A stretch of 19,187 bases of DNA from Vulcanimicrobiota bacterium (GCA_023447635.1 JAEXNA010000003.1:1-19187); one strand, 5' to 3'; counted from the first letter of the stretch, positions 6,390 to 13,541 are shown. Numbers and translations: made by a program. Notes: a model not told the origin generated them from the letters alone.

Positions 6390-7738
6390 AGCTCCTCCTG
6401 GCAGCCTTCAGCGGGGTGAGAGTGCAGAACGCCCGGCTTATGGAGCTGGGCTTGACCCTACCTGGCTTCGTGGAGCGGAGTCGGGTGATCGCCTCTCTGC
6501 CGAGCCTGGGACTGCTGACCCTGGCCTCTCACACTCCACCTGGCTGGGAGGTGGAGTACCGCGAGTTCGACCAGTTCGGCGAGCCAGAGCTGTCCGCGAT
6601 TCTCGCTGACGGCTTTGACGTCGTGGCCATCTCTGCCCTCAGCGCTCGCATCCTCGAGGCCTACGCCGTCGCGGACCGGCTCCGCGATAAGGGCGTGTGC
6701 GTGGTGATGGGAGGGCTACACGTGACGGCCCTGCCGGACGAAGCCAGCCAGCACGCGGACAGTGTGGTGATAGGCGAGGGAGAACCCGTCTGGGAACAGC
6801 TGCTCCTGGACTACGAGCAAGGCTGCTTGCGGCCGCGTTATAGCTCTTTCGCTGCACCTCGTTTCGACCTGTCCCAGTCTCGGACCCCGCGCTATGACCT
6901 GCTCGACATCTCCCGCTACAACAGGTTAACGCTCCAGACGACCCGAGGCTGTCCTTTGGACTGCGAGTTCTGCGCGGCTTCAAGGACGCTCAGCACCTAC
7001 AAGATGAAGCCGTTGGAAACGGTCCGTCGGGACCTCGAGGCGATTCTGGCTCTATGGCCCCGCCCTTTCCTGGAACTGGCCGACGACAACACCTTCGTGA
7101 AGAAAAGCTGGTCGCGTCAACTGGCCAGCCTTTTGAAAGAGTATCCGGTCAGGTGGTTCACGGAGTGCGATATCTCGATCGCTGACGACCCTGAGCTGTT
7201 GGAGCTGCTGGCGACCTCTGGCTGTGTCCAGGTTCTGATCGGACTGGAGTCGGCGGAGCCGGAAGGTCTGCGCGGGTTGGACAGCCGAGGCTGGAAGCTG
7301 GCTCGCTACAACAGCTATCACGAGAAGATCGCACGGATCCAGTCTTACGGTATCTCCGTCAACGGCTGCTTCATCATGGGTCTGGACAGCCACACGGCGG
7401 AGACCTTCGAGCAGACCCGGCGCTTTGTGCAGGAGTCCGCGCTATCTGAGGTTCAGCTGACGGTGCTGACCCCGTTTCCTGGGACCGCGCTGTACCGCCG
7501 TCTTCAGGGGGAGGGTCGCTTGCCCGACCAACCTTACTGGGACCGCTGTACGCTTTTCGACGTGGTCTTCGAGCCGGCCCGAATGTCGATGGGTGAGCTG
7601 GAAGCGCAGTTTGAAGATCTGATGGCGGCCGTCTACTCTGACGATATGGTCGCCGCTCGCAAGGCGAACTTCCGACGCTGTTTGAGGTCGGCTGCGGCGC
7701 ATCGAGCGGAAAGGGATGAGAATGAAAGAGCTGTTTGA
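6386..7738 (+). CDS. B12-binding-domain radical SAM protein
   Basis: A 450-residue enzyme. Residues 1-140 resemble a cobalamin-binding (Rossmann-like) domain of the BchE-like class: FDVVAISALSARILEAYAVA, then VCVVMGGLHVTALPDEA and VIGEGEPVWEQLL. The radical SAM barrel follows, with the [4Fe-4S] motif RGCPLDCEFCAAS (Cys189, Cys193, Cys196), the GLES-type strand (VQVLIGLESAEP), and FIMGLDSHTAETFEQ and LTVLTPFPGTALYRRL later in the barrel. The class performs methylations, cyclisations and other radical reactions on lipids, cofactors or peptides; the substrate here is unknown. Start ATG 6386 is chosen for GGGGGAGG at 6368-6375 and the ATGA overlap with the 34-residue ORF; ATG 6356 is an alternative. 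The gene overlaps the downstream membrane-protein gene. Confidence 0.9.
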   Translation: MKLLLAAFSGVRVQNARLMELGLTLPGFVERSRVIASLPSLGLLTLASHTPPGWEVEYREFDQFGEPELSAILADGFDVVAISALSARILEAYAVADRLRDKGVCVVMGGLHVTALPDEASQHADSVVIGEGEPVWEQLLLDYEQGCLRPRYSSFAAPRFDLSQSRTPRYDLLDISRYNRLTLQTTRGCPLDCEFCAASRTLSTYKMKPLETVRRDLEAILALWPRPFLELADDNTFVKKSWSRQLASLLKEYPVRWFTECDISIADDPELLELLATSGCVQVLIGLESAEPEGLRGLDSRGWKLARYNSYHEKIARIQSYGISVNGCFIMGLDSHTAETFEQTRRFVQESALSEVQLTVLTPFPGTALYRRLQGEGRLPDQPYWDRCTLFDVVFEPARMSMGELEAQFEDLMAAVYSDDMVAARKANFRRCLRSAAAHRAERDENERAV

Positions 7739-8414
7739 GAGAGGCTGGCGCCTCCTGACCTTTCGCAGCACCAAGAAGGAGCTGCGTGATCTGGGGGGCC
7801 GTGAACTGGGCTACGGTCTGGCCTGGACCTGGCTGGTCGGGATGGGCCGCTGGTGGGACGACCCCGGCGCTTCTCTTCCTCAGCATCTCGGTCTGGGGTC
7901 GCTCGTCTACGTGGTCTGTCTGGCAACCCTGCTGTGGGCGGTGCTGGCTCCGCTGAAACCCGACCATTGGAGTTGGACGAACGTGCTGACCTTTGTCACA
8001 TTGACCTCACCGCCAGCCATTCTGTACGCCATCCCTGTAGAGAGGTTCACGCCGCTGGACACGGCGCGGCTGCTGAACGTGATCTTCCTGGGCGTGGTAG
8101 CAACGTGGCGAGTGGCGCTGCTGGAGTTCTATCTCAGGAGGTTAGGCGGTTTGAGCGGCGCCGCAGTGCTGAGCGGTGCCCTGCTCCCCCTTACCTTTGT
8201 CGTGGCGACTCTTTCCTACTTGAACCTGGAGCGGGCCGTGTTCGAAGTGATGGCCGGCCTGGACACGGCGGGGACCGCGAACGACACGGCGTACCTTGTC
8301 CTACTCGGTATTACTGTCCTATCGATCTACGCGGTCGTGCCTCTTCTCCTCATCTACGCGTGGTGCTGCTACAAGCGCTGGCGGGCACGCCAGGCGGCCG
8401 CGAAAGGCGAGTAG
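7722..8414 (+). CDS. Multi-pass membrane protein (Yip1-like topology)
   Basis: About 230 residues, starting at ATG 7722 (AAGGG upstream) or ATG 7716, overlapping the end of the radical SAM gene by 17-23 bases. An N-terminal amphipathic segment (KELFERGWRLLTFRSTKKEL) is followed by about five hydrophobic helices, for example GSLVYVVCLATLLWAVLAPL, VLTFVTLTSPPAILYAIPV, LLNVIFLGVVATWRVALLEF, AVLSGALLPLTFVVATLSYL and LVLLGITVLSIYAVVPLLLI, and a basic cytoplasmic tail (YKRWRARQAAAKGE). The layout recalls Yip1-family membrane proteins, but the resemblance is in topology, not in a diagnostic motif. The overlap implies shared expression with the radical SAM enzyme, so it may present a lipid substrate, anchor the enzyme, or move its product; these are inferences. 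Confidence 0.75.
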   Translation: MKELFERGWRLLTFRSTKKELRDLGGRELGYGLAWTWLVGMGRWWDDPGASLPQHLGLGSLVYVVCLATLLWAVLAPLKPDHWSWTNVLTFVTLTSPPAILYAIPVERFTPLDTARLLNVIFLGVVATWRVALLEFYLRRLGGLSGAAVLSGALLPLTFVVATLSYLNLERAVFEVMAGLDTAGTANDTAYLVLLGITVLSIYAVVPLLLIYAWCCYKRWRARQAAAKGE

Positions 8415-8481
8415 GTGTCTCGAGGCGCTCTCCACCCGTCCTGCATCCTTGGGCTCAACGAAACCTCCGCCGGCGTGCTCT

Positions 8482-8535
8482 CGATCACCATCATGGCGCG
8501 GATGAGATCATCTCTGCCCGCCTGGGGATCGCCGG
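8482..8535 (+). repeat. Interspersed repeat R2, copy a
   Basis: Reads CGATCACCATC, GGCGCGG, then the core TGAGATCATCTCTGC (8503-8517) and CCTGGGGATCGCCGG. GAGAT-C-ATCTC is a palindrome inside a longer imperfect hairpin. A partial second unit (GGTCACCATCTGGGCGCGGA) follows immediately. Confidence 0.75.
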
Positions 8536-8577
8536 TCACCATCTGGGCGCGGAACGCCTGGGGGATATTATGGATAC

Positions 8578-8943
8578 GTGCGCTCTTTGCCCGTCATCGG
8601 GTATACTGGTATCCGGACAGCGGAACGATACCAGGACGTGACGGATATGCCCGTGTCGTTACAGCAAGAAGAAGGGATGGACATTGCGATGCGCGCCACA
8701 CACAACGCTCTCTCCAACGACGAAGTCCGCGAGGCCATCGAGGCTCACCGGAAGTGGGAAAGAGACCGAATCACCGAGATGAACATCGCCGTGGAAGCTG
8801 GTGAGGCGAGGGGTGAGGCAAGAGGCAAAGCTGAGGGTGAAGCCTCCGCTCGACTGGATATTGCTAGAAGTCTGCTCGCTAGCGGCCAATCCGCAGATTT
8901 GATTTTCCAGGTTACCGGCCTTCGGACCGACGAGTTAGAGTAA
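8578..8943 (+). CDS. Rpn-family tail protein, nuclease core deleted (copy A)
   Basis: Compared with the intact gene at 16339-17217, this locus keeps the upstream region (GGGTATACTGGTATCC) and the C-terminal coding part but lacks exactly 540 bp between two GGA triplets (16337-16339 and 16877-16879 in the intact copy). All of the PD-(D/E)XK core and the native ATG are gone; the reading frame is kept. Likely starts are internal: ATG 8677 (MDIAMRATHN, behind AAGAAGAAGGG) or ATG 8689, giving 84-88 residues; GTG 8578 is the longest option. The product is a charged helix (EAHRKWERDRITEMNIAVEA), GEAR/GKAE four-residue repeats, and a C-terminal helix pair (SLLASGQSADLIFQVTGLRT). It could be an inhibitor of the full-length nuclease, as reported for the short internal products of E. 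coli rpn genes, or a decaying fragment. Confidence 0.65.
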   Translation: MRSLPVIGYTGIRTAERYQDVTDMPVSLQQEEGMDIAMRATHNALSNDEVREAIEAHRKWERDRITEMNIAVEAGEARGEARGKAEGEASARLDIARSLLASGQSADLIFQVTGLRTDELE

Positions 8944-8944
8944 A

Positions 8945-9199
8945 ATGCGCGCCACACACAACGCTCTCTCCAACGACGAAGTCCGCGAAGCCATCGAAGC
9001 TCGTCGAAAGTGGGAAAGAGACCGAATCACCGAAATGAACATCGCCGTGGAAGCCGGTGAGGCCAGAGGCAAGGCTGAGGGTAAGGCTGAGGGAGAGGCC
9101 TCCGCTAAACGGACTATTGCTAAGAGTCTTCTGGCCAGTGGTCAATCCGCAGAATTGATCTACCAGGTCACCGGCCTTCGGGCTGACGAATTAGAGTAG
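8945..9199 (+). CDS. Rpn-family tail protein, second tandem copy (copy B)
   Basis: An 84-residue ORF whose ATG (8945) lies one base after the stop of copy A (TAA A ATG), so it is probably read by coupled translation. It aligns end to end and without gaps with residues 1-84 of copy A counted from ATG 8689. The first 14 codons are identical at the DNA level; after that I count 21 synonymous and 10 amino-acid-changing codon differences, the latter mostly conservative (Arg/Lys, Asp/Glu, Phe/Tyr). The repeat block here is GEAR-GKAE-GKAE-GEA. No independent promoter or strong ribosome site is visible. That pattern argues for selection on the short protein or on a longer ancestor. Function inferred as for copy A. 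Confidence 0.65.
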   Translation: MRATHNALSNDEVREAIEARRKWERDRITEMNIAVEAGEARGKAEGKAEGEASAKRTIAKSLLASGQSAELIYQVTGLRADELE

Positions 9200-9259
9200 A
9201 GAGCTCGACTCGTTACGGGGCGATCCCGGGTTGCGCCGAGGGCTAGATCTCTTCGAAAC

Positions 9260-9318
9260 GCTCATCACCTTTGGGGCGCGGTTGAGATCATCTCTGCCCC
9301 TTAGAGGTCGCGGTTCAC
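9260..9318 (+). repeat. Interspersed repeat R2, copy b
   Basis: CTCATCACCTTTGGGGCGCG, then the core TGAGATCATCTCTGC (9283-9297), then a diverged right part (CCTTAGAGGTCGCGGTTCAC). It lies after the Rpn tail pair. Confidence 0.65.
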
Positions 9319-9331
9319 AACCGGCCCAGCG

Positions 9332-9367
9332 CTTGTCCCTACCGGGTAGCGAAACTCTGTTCGACGA
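9332..9367 (+). repeat. Interspersed repeat R1, copy b
   Basis: CTTGTCCCTACCGGGTAGCG then AAACTCTGTTCGACGA. The most diverged of the R1 copies; it follows R2 copy b by a few bases. Confidence 0.6.
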
Positions 9368-9384
9368 CGAAGACGTTAAGCTTC

Positions 9385-9672
9385 CTACGGCGACATCTCG
9401 CGCCTCTGGTCAAGACGCCTTCTATAGAGGATCTCGCTGAGTTCAAGTGCCTCACTGATTTCCCCGCTTCTTTCTTCGTTCGGGTCGGCTTGCATCCGCG
9501 CTGCGACTGACGCTCCGCAAGACGGACAGCTCAAGACCCTCTCCTTCACCGTATCGTTCAAGCGGGAGTACAGGTCCCTGGCTTGCAAAAAGTCCTTCGA
9601 GCAATTTGGGCAAAGAACAGATGCGAGCATGTTTTCGTGGAAGGCCGTCATAGCCGATACCCAGGGGTTCAT
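9385..9672 (-). CDS. Small four-cysteine (zinc-ribbon-like) hypothetical protein
   Basis: Up to 95 residues. LCPNCSKDF near residue 20 and LSCPSCGASVA near residue 48 give two CxxC pairs 25-30 residues apart, the spacing of a small zinc ribbon. Between them is a helix (LQARDLYSRLNDTVKERV); the tail is acidic then basic (SEILYRRRLDQRREMSP). No signal peptide. The start is uncertain, ATG 9672 or ATG 9651 (MTAFHENM); neither has a clear ribosome site. It stands alone between R1 copy b and an unrelated minus-strand gene. Zinc binding is inferred from the cysteines; the role is unknown. Confidence 0.5.
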   Translation of the reverse strand: MNPWVSAMTAFHENMLASVLCPNCSKDFLQARDLYSRLNDTVKERVLSCPSCGASVAARMQADPNEERSGEISEALELSEILYRRRLDQRREMSP

Positions 9673-9891
9673 TTGGAGATTCTCTCACACAATTTTCTGA
9701 CATCTGCGAAGCCTCCACGACCTTGACGTACTTATCAGCGTTGTTCGTCGTCTCTCGCCTCCTGGATTGCAAGCTAAACCGCCCGGTCGCCTGCAGATTC
9801 TACCAGCACCTCACGTGGCAAGCCCGCTGGCCATCCGCAGAGCCTCGACTCTTCAGCCGTGTAGGAGCCTGGATATTTCAGACCGTCGCGT

Positions 9892-10560
9892 TTACGCGTA
9901 CTTTGCGAGTAGGCCCAGGAATGTCTCCTCGTCCGGTATCGGTCGAAACTCTTGGATTTGCGAACCCAGCCTATCGAAGACCGCGAAGGCGGGAATCTCC
10001 TGGTTGGCGGGGATAAGGCTAGCCCAGTTCCACGGCCTCTCCACATCGACCCAGGTGAAGAGAAGGGAACGACACTTCTCTGACCACCGGTTGAGGTCGC
10101 GGCTGGAGTATCGAGGCGACACGGAAGCCGGGTAGCCATTCAAGACCACGACGGTGCCGTTCTTGATTTCGCCATTGACGATGCGTACGGTTCTGTCTCG
10201 ATAGTAACTGCCCAGGTTGCTTCGCGAAGAGACCTCGCCGCTCAGGGTATCTACAGCTTCGAAGAAGGAATCGTTCTCGTCTACCAGCGTCGATACGGCC
10301 CACGTCTCCTGGTCGCGAAGCACCTCAGAGAGTGCTCGAAAGCTCTCTGCGACCTTCTGGAGATCGTCAGTGAAGGTCAGAACATCGTAGATGCGCCACG
10401 TCGACCGCATCCAGGTAACTCGGAACTGCTGCTGCAGCCTGCTAAGGGCGCCCAAGACGGCCGCGTGCGAGGTGTCGGTGACCTCACTACAACGGAAGCT
10501 CGTCAGAACCGTCGTGCCCTGGCGCTCCTGGCTCCCAAAGTCTTCGATTTCCATATACAC
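9892..10560 (-). CDS. Hypothetical protein
   Basis: A 222-residue soluble protein that I do not recognise. It starts at GTG 10560 (GGAGG about eleven bases upstream) or ATG 10554 (MEIEDFGSQE). The N-terminal half is mixed, with AAVLGALSRLQQQFRVTWMR and VAESFRALSEVLRDQETWAV as helices; the middle is beta-rich (YYRDRTVRIVNGEIKNGTVV) and the end is helical (PDEETFLGLLAKYA). No catalytic motif, signal peptide or membrane helix is visible. Codon use resembles its neighbours. It is transcribed away from R1 copy c and from the broken gene at 10815. Possibly one of a set of orphan or immunity-like genes in the island; that is a guess. Confidence 0.65.
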   Translation of the reverse strand: MYMEIEDFGSQERQGTTVLTSFRCSEVTDTSHAAVLGALSRLQQQFRVTWMRSTWRIYDVLTFTDDLQKVAESFRALSEVLRDQETWAVSTLVDENDSFFEAVDTLSGEVSSRSNLGSYYRDRTVRIVNGEIKNGTVVVLNGYPASVSPRYSSRDLNRWSEKCRSLLFTWVDVERPWNWASLIPANQEIPAFAVFDRLGSQIQEFRPIPDEETFLGLLAKYA

Positions 10561-10660
10561 GTTTGCGCCGCCCTCCTGGATTGTTCAAGTCGCCCATGCG
10601 CTAGACAATCCTCAGTTCTCCCTTCTAATGCAAACCCCGCTGCCTCCCATCCTCCGGGCG

Positions 10661-10700
10661 CCTTGTCCCTGTTGGGGAACGACAGGTCGATGTCTCGTCG
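10661..10700 (+). repeat. Interspersed repeat R1, copy c
   Basis: CCTTGTCCCTGTTGGGGAAC then GACAGGTCGATGTCTCGTCG. The first hairpin (CCC-TGTT-GGG) is kept; the second half is diverged and contains the ATG (10690) of the 42-residue ORF. Confidence 0.6.
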
Positions 10701-10818
10701 CGCACCGGTTCCCGAGGAGGTTCCTGCACCCGAGGTCGAAGCTGGGCAGGTGAGAACCCGGACCTCAGCTGAGATTGTGAATTCCCTTATCCTGTCGGTT
10801 GGGCCGGTGGTTCGATGA
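10690..10818 (+). CDS. 42-residue ORF overlapping the broken gene (tentative)
   Basis: ATG 10690 to TGA 10816-10818; the stop overlaps the ATG of the next frame as ATGA (10815-10818). The product begins MSRRAPVPEEVPAPEVEAG and ends AEIVNSLILSVGPVVR. The ribosome site is poor (AGG three bases before) and the ORF begins inside an R1 repeat, so it may be a chance frame. The exact ATGA overlap is the only positive sign. Confidence 0.25.
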   Translation: MSRRAPVPEEVPAPEVEAGQVRTRTSAEIVNSLILSVGPVVR

Positions 10819-11372
10819 CCGGGCAGTCCGCTCCCCGCCGCTTCCAACCTCTCCGCTACTCCGTGACCCGCGATGTCGTGGAGGATTGGGGTCCGAAGCT
10901 CGTCGAGTTGCGTGGTCAGCGTCTGCTGTCTCTGCACGCCCAATGGGAGGACCCGGTTCCTGGTCCCAAGGGCTAGTGGTCCGACGGGCCGGTGTTCTTG
11001 ACCTTCGACCGGTCTCGACTGGAGCTTCATGCGATGTGTATGGAGTTCTCCGTCTCCGTGGACACCTGTGACTTCGACCCTTCAGAGGTGGAGGGGGACG
11101 ACGGCGAGTCGATCAAGGTCGTTTGGAGGGACTTTCCCTGGCCGGAACTCGAGCGGTTCCGCGACCAGCCTCTCATCGGCCTGGCGGCCATCGAGGGCCA
11201 CTTCGACGGCACGAGCAAGTTCAAGGGCATGAGCCTGGAGTTTCCCGACGGGAGCTTCTGCTACTACGATGCCGGAGACGAGCTTGGCTACAGGTTCTCC
11301 ACCCTCCCGAAGGCCGAAGACTACGGGGACAACCTGGTCCTGACCTGGACACTCGCCCACAAGTTCTTCTAG
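10815..11372 (+). pseudogene. Hypothetical gene interrupted by an in-frame TAG
   Basis: ATG 10815 opens a frame of 53 codons (TGQSAPRRFQPLRYSVTRDV, then GQRLLSLHAQWEDPVPGPKG) that stops at TAG 10974-10976. The same frame continues as WSDGPVFLTFDRSRLELHAM and runs to TAG 11370-11372, for 185 codons in all. Both halves read as coding sequence and flow into each other, so the TAG is probably a point mutation of an ancestral gene (TGG to TAG would fit GGC TGG TGG). The second half alone could be translated from GTG 10992 (126 residues), which has no strong ribosome site. The C-terminus DNLVLTWTLAHKFF recurs as a remnant at 13673-13717. No family recognised; the protein is acidic and beta-rich, without a signal peptide. 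Confidence 0.6.
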
Positions 11373-11421
11373 CTCCTCCTACCCGGGTGTTCTCTATGCG
11401 CCACAGTCTTTCGGTTTGGGG
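11328..11421 (+). repeat. Left direct repeat flanking the Septu-like pair
   Basis: About 93 bp: the last 15 codons of the broken gene plus GTGTTCTCTATGCGCCA and TTTCGGTTTGGG downstream. It aligns without large gaps to 13673-13765 at roughly 85% identity by eye. A decayed R2 (GTTCACCACCGGGGCGTGGA, about 11428-11447) follows. Confidence 0.7.
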
Positions 11422-11524
11422 ACCGCGGTTCACCACCGGGGCGTGGATGCGGACTCCGCCCTCGGTCGCTACGCTGTTGCCGAGCGGTCGGGGTCAGTCC
11501 TGGAGCTCCACGGTCGACGGCTGA

Positions 11525-11561
11525 GCATTGCTGGTCCGAGCACAGGCTCGGTGCCGGATGC
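11525..11561 (+). other. Extended hairpin upstream of the ATPase-HNH operon
   Basis: CCGAGC (11536-11541) and GCTCGG (11546-11551) form a perfect stem around ACAG. CTGG (11531-11534) then pairs with CCGG (11554-11557) with one G-T pair, and GCAT (11525-11528) with ATGC (11558-11561), separated by small internal loops. It sits 83 bases before the ATPase start. It may be an RNA structure in the leader, a terminator of upstream transcription (no T run), or an operator. Confidence 0.4.
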
Positions 11562-11643
11562 GCACTTCGAGCGACAAGCGCTGGCTCCCGTGACTCCGGT
11601 GTCTCACAAGAATGGGAGCGATGGAGGATAGGCCTGACTAAGC

Positions 11644-12888
11644 ATGAACCTGCTTCCTATGCTCGAGAGACTGCAGCTTGCCCACGTGGGTCCGGCCGAC
11701 GAACTGGACATCCAGCTCGCCGAACGGCTGAACCTGCTAGCGGGCGACAACGGCCTGGGCAAGAGCTTTCTGCTCGACGTTGCCTGGTGGGCGCTGACAC
11801 GAACCTGGGCTCGAGAGCTGATTATTCCTCATCTTCCCCCGGCGGAGCCGTCGATTGAGTCGGCTTATCACGGAAAAGGCTCTAGAACGGTGACGTTCAA
11901 AAGCCAGTTCGATCGAGCCCGTGAAAAATGGGTTGTAAAGCGGGGGCGCCCCGCAATCCCAGGCCTTGTGATCTACGCTCAGGTCGACGGAGGATTCTCG
12001 GTCTGGGACCCCGCTCGGAACTACTGGAAGGCTGATATGCCGGACCGGCCTCAGGCCTACCTGTTCGGGGCTCAGGAAGTGTGGGACGGCAACTCTCTGT
12101 GCGAAGGGCTGCTTCGGGACTGGGCGTCCTGGCAGCGGGAACAGAGCACGGCTTTTGATCTTCTCAAGCGGGTGCTGCTGGATCTGTCACCATCCTTAGA
12201 GGAGCCGTTGCTACCCGGACCGCTGCGCAAGGTGTCCCTGGACGACCCTAAACGTCATCCGACGCTCTCGATGCCCTACGGGCAACACGTTCCGCTGATC
12301 CACGCCTCTGCAGGAATGCGCCGAATTGTGGCTCTCGCATACCTGCTGGTATGGACCTGGCAGGAGCACCTGGAGGCCTGCCGGCTTACCGGGGAAAGCC
12401 CCGCCAATGAAATCATCTTTCTGGTGGACGAGATCGAGGCGCATCTCCACCCGCAGTGGCAACGCCGCGTCTTGCCGGCTTTACTCAAAGTTATGGATAC
12501 CTTACAGAGCGGGCGCGGCGCCGCAGTGCAGGTGCTTGCCGCGACGCACTCGCCGCTAGTTCTTGCCTCGGTCGAGCCCACCTTTGACGAGTCGCGAGAC
12601 GCGATCTGGGAACTCAAGCTAACAAAAGGCGAGGTTTGCTTGGAGAAGTTCGGCTGGCATCGCCGCGGTGATGCCTCGGCCTGGTTGACCTCTTCGGTAT
12701 TCGAATTAAACGAGGCTCGGTCCGTTGAAGCCGAAGGCGCCCTGGAACGGGCCAGAGAACTCCTTCGGCAGCAGAAGCCCGAGCGTGCAGAAGTACTGGA
12801 AGTCGACAGCCTGCTGCGCGCCGCACTGAGCGACACAGACGGGTTCTGGATCCGCTGGTCGGCCTACCGAGACCAGTTGGCATCGTGA
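11644..12888 (+). CDS. ptuA-like: AAA/ABC-type ATPase, Septu PtuA-like
   Basis: A 414-residue ATPase of the SMC/ABC-like AAA class used in anti-phage systems. Walker A is GDNGLGKS (34-41); the signature-like HASAGMRRIVALAY begins at 220; Walker B is IIFLVDEIEAHLHP with Asp262-Glu263; the switch His is in ATHSPL (His302). There is no long coiled coil or zinc hook between Walker A and the signature, as in PtuA and retron-associated ATPases rather than Rad50 or RloC. The C-terminal 90 residues are helical and charged. It overlaps the HNH gene by four bases (GTGA), giving the two-gene order ATPase-HNH that defines Septu. In that system the ATPase is thought to regulate the nuclease subunit during infection. 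A naming tie to Septu is by architecture and order; other ATPase-HNH systems are possible. Confidence 0.8.
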   Translation: MNLLPMLERLQLAHVGPADELDIQLAERLNLLAGDNGLGKSFLLDVAWWALTRTWARELIIPHLPPAEPSIESAYHGKGSRTVTFKSQFDRAREKWVVKRGRPAIPGLVIYAQVDGGFSVWDPARNYWKADMPDRPQAYLFGAQEVWDGNSLCEGLLRDWASWQREQSTAFDLLKRVLLDLSPSLEEPLLPGPLRKVSLDDPKRHPTLSMPYGQHVPLIHASAGMRRIVALAYLLVWTWQEHLEACRLTGESPANEIIFLVDEIEAHLHPQWQRRVLPALLKVMDTLQSGRGAAVQVLAATHSPLVLASVEPTFDESRDAIWELKLTKGEVCLEKFGWHRRGDASAWLTSSVFELNEARSVEAEGALERARELLRQQKPERAEVLEVDSLLRAALSDTDGFWIRWSAYRDQLAS

Positions 12889-13541
12889 TCCACGTACCCT
12901 TAGCGCCTGAGCCACCAGCATTTCATCGCAAGGTACGAGAGCCTGGTCTGTGGGCTGTTGCGGAGATGGCTGGGGAGACCCCTGTTCCGCCTCGGACGCG
13001 AGGCGTTGCCAAGGCGGCTATCTCGACGAGTCGTGACGGTATCCCGGCAAGGAAGTTTCCTACTCTGTGGACCAAAGTCATCGGCGACGCGATGAAGCTG
13101 TACGACCAGACCTGCGCCTACTGCTGTTTTCGTATTCACCGTATAACGGGGGCCACCTCGATCGACCATATGGCGCCGAAGTCGCGCGCCTGGGACCAGG
13201 TCTATGAATGGACCAATTATCGCTTGGCCGCGTCTCGCCTCAACGCTCGCAAGAACGCGTTTCTCGACGTGATCGACCCCTGCGAGGCCATCGACGGATG
13301 GTTCGAACTGGAACTGGTCGACTTTCAAGTTGTGCCCTCCGGCCATCTCTTACAACATGAGCTCGATGCTGTAGAAGCCACCATTGCTCGCCTTAGGCTC
13401 AACGATCAGGACATGCGCGCCACGCGGACCGAGCACGCGGAATACTTCTGGAACCGTGAGATCAGTTTCGCGCACCTGCAGCGCGAGTCGCCCTTCGTTG
13501 CCCGGGAGCTAGTTCGCCAGGGTCGGGACGTCCAGCGCTAG
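12885..13541 (+). CDS. ptuB-like: HNH endonuclease, Septu PtuB-like
   Basis: A 218-residue nuclease starting at GTG 12885, whose GTGA overlaps the ATPase stop. The HNH core is clear: CAYCC (Cys77, Cys80), then SIDHMAPKS with Asp94-His95 as the catalytic pair, then WTNYRLAASRLNARKN supplying the Asn and Lys/Asn of the third motif. The N-terminal 75 residues and the C-terminal 90 (ending FVARELVRQGRDVQR) are helical and could bind the ATPase. In Septu the PtuB-type protein is the DNA-cutting effector. No reverse transcriptase gene lies nearby, so this is not a retron of the PtuAB type within the visible sequence. The stop codon lies in a hairpin. Activity is inferred from motifs. Confidence 0.8.
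   Translation: MIHVPLAPEPPAFHRKVREPGLWAVAEMAGETPVPPRTRGVAKAAISTSRDGIPARKFPTLWTKVIGDAMKLYDQTCAYCCFRIHRITGATSIDHMAPKSRAWDQVYEWTNYRLAASRLNARKNAFLDVIDPCEAIDGWFELELVDFQVVPSGHLLQHELDAVEATIARLRLNDQDMRATRTEHAEYFWNREISFAHLQRESPFVARELVRQGRDVQR

Noticed and set aside
7374..7967. Minus-strand frames opposite the radical SAM and membrane-protein genes
   Set aside because: These are shadows produced by GC-rich codon bias; they lack motifs and sit fully antisense to well-supported genes.
8415..8577. Short frames encoding MRSSLPAWGSP-like peptides across R2 copies
   Set aside because: The peptide recurs only because the R2 DNA repeats; reading frames differ in start and end and have no ribosome sites.
10465..10689. 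Upstream extension of the 42-residue ORF
   Set aside because: It runs antisense into the start of the 9892-10560 gene and then through repeat R1, with no coding character.
11373..11643. Retron msr-msd region ahead of the ATPase-HNH pair
   Set aside because: Only one hairpin is evident, and no reverse transcriptase gene lies anywhere in the window.
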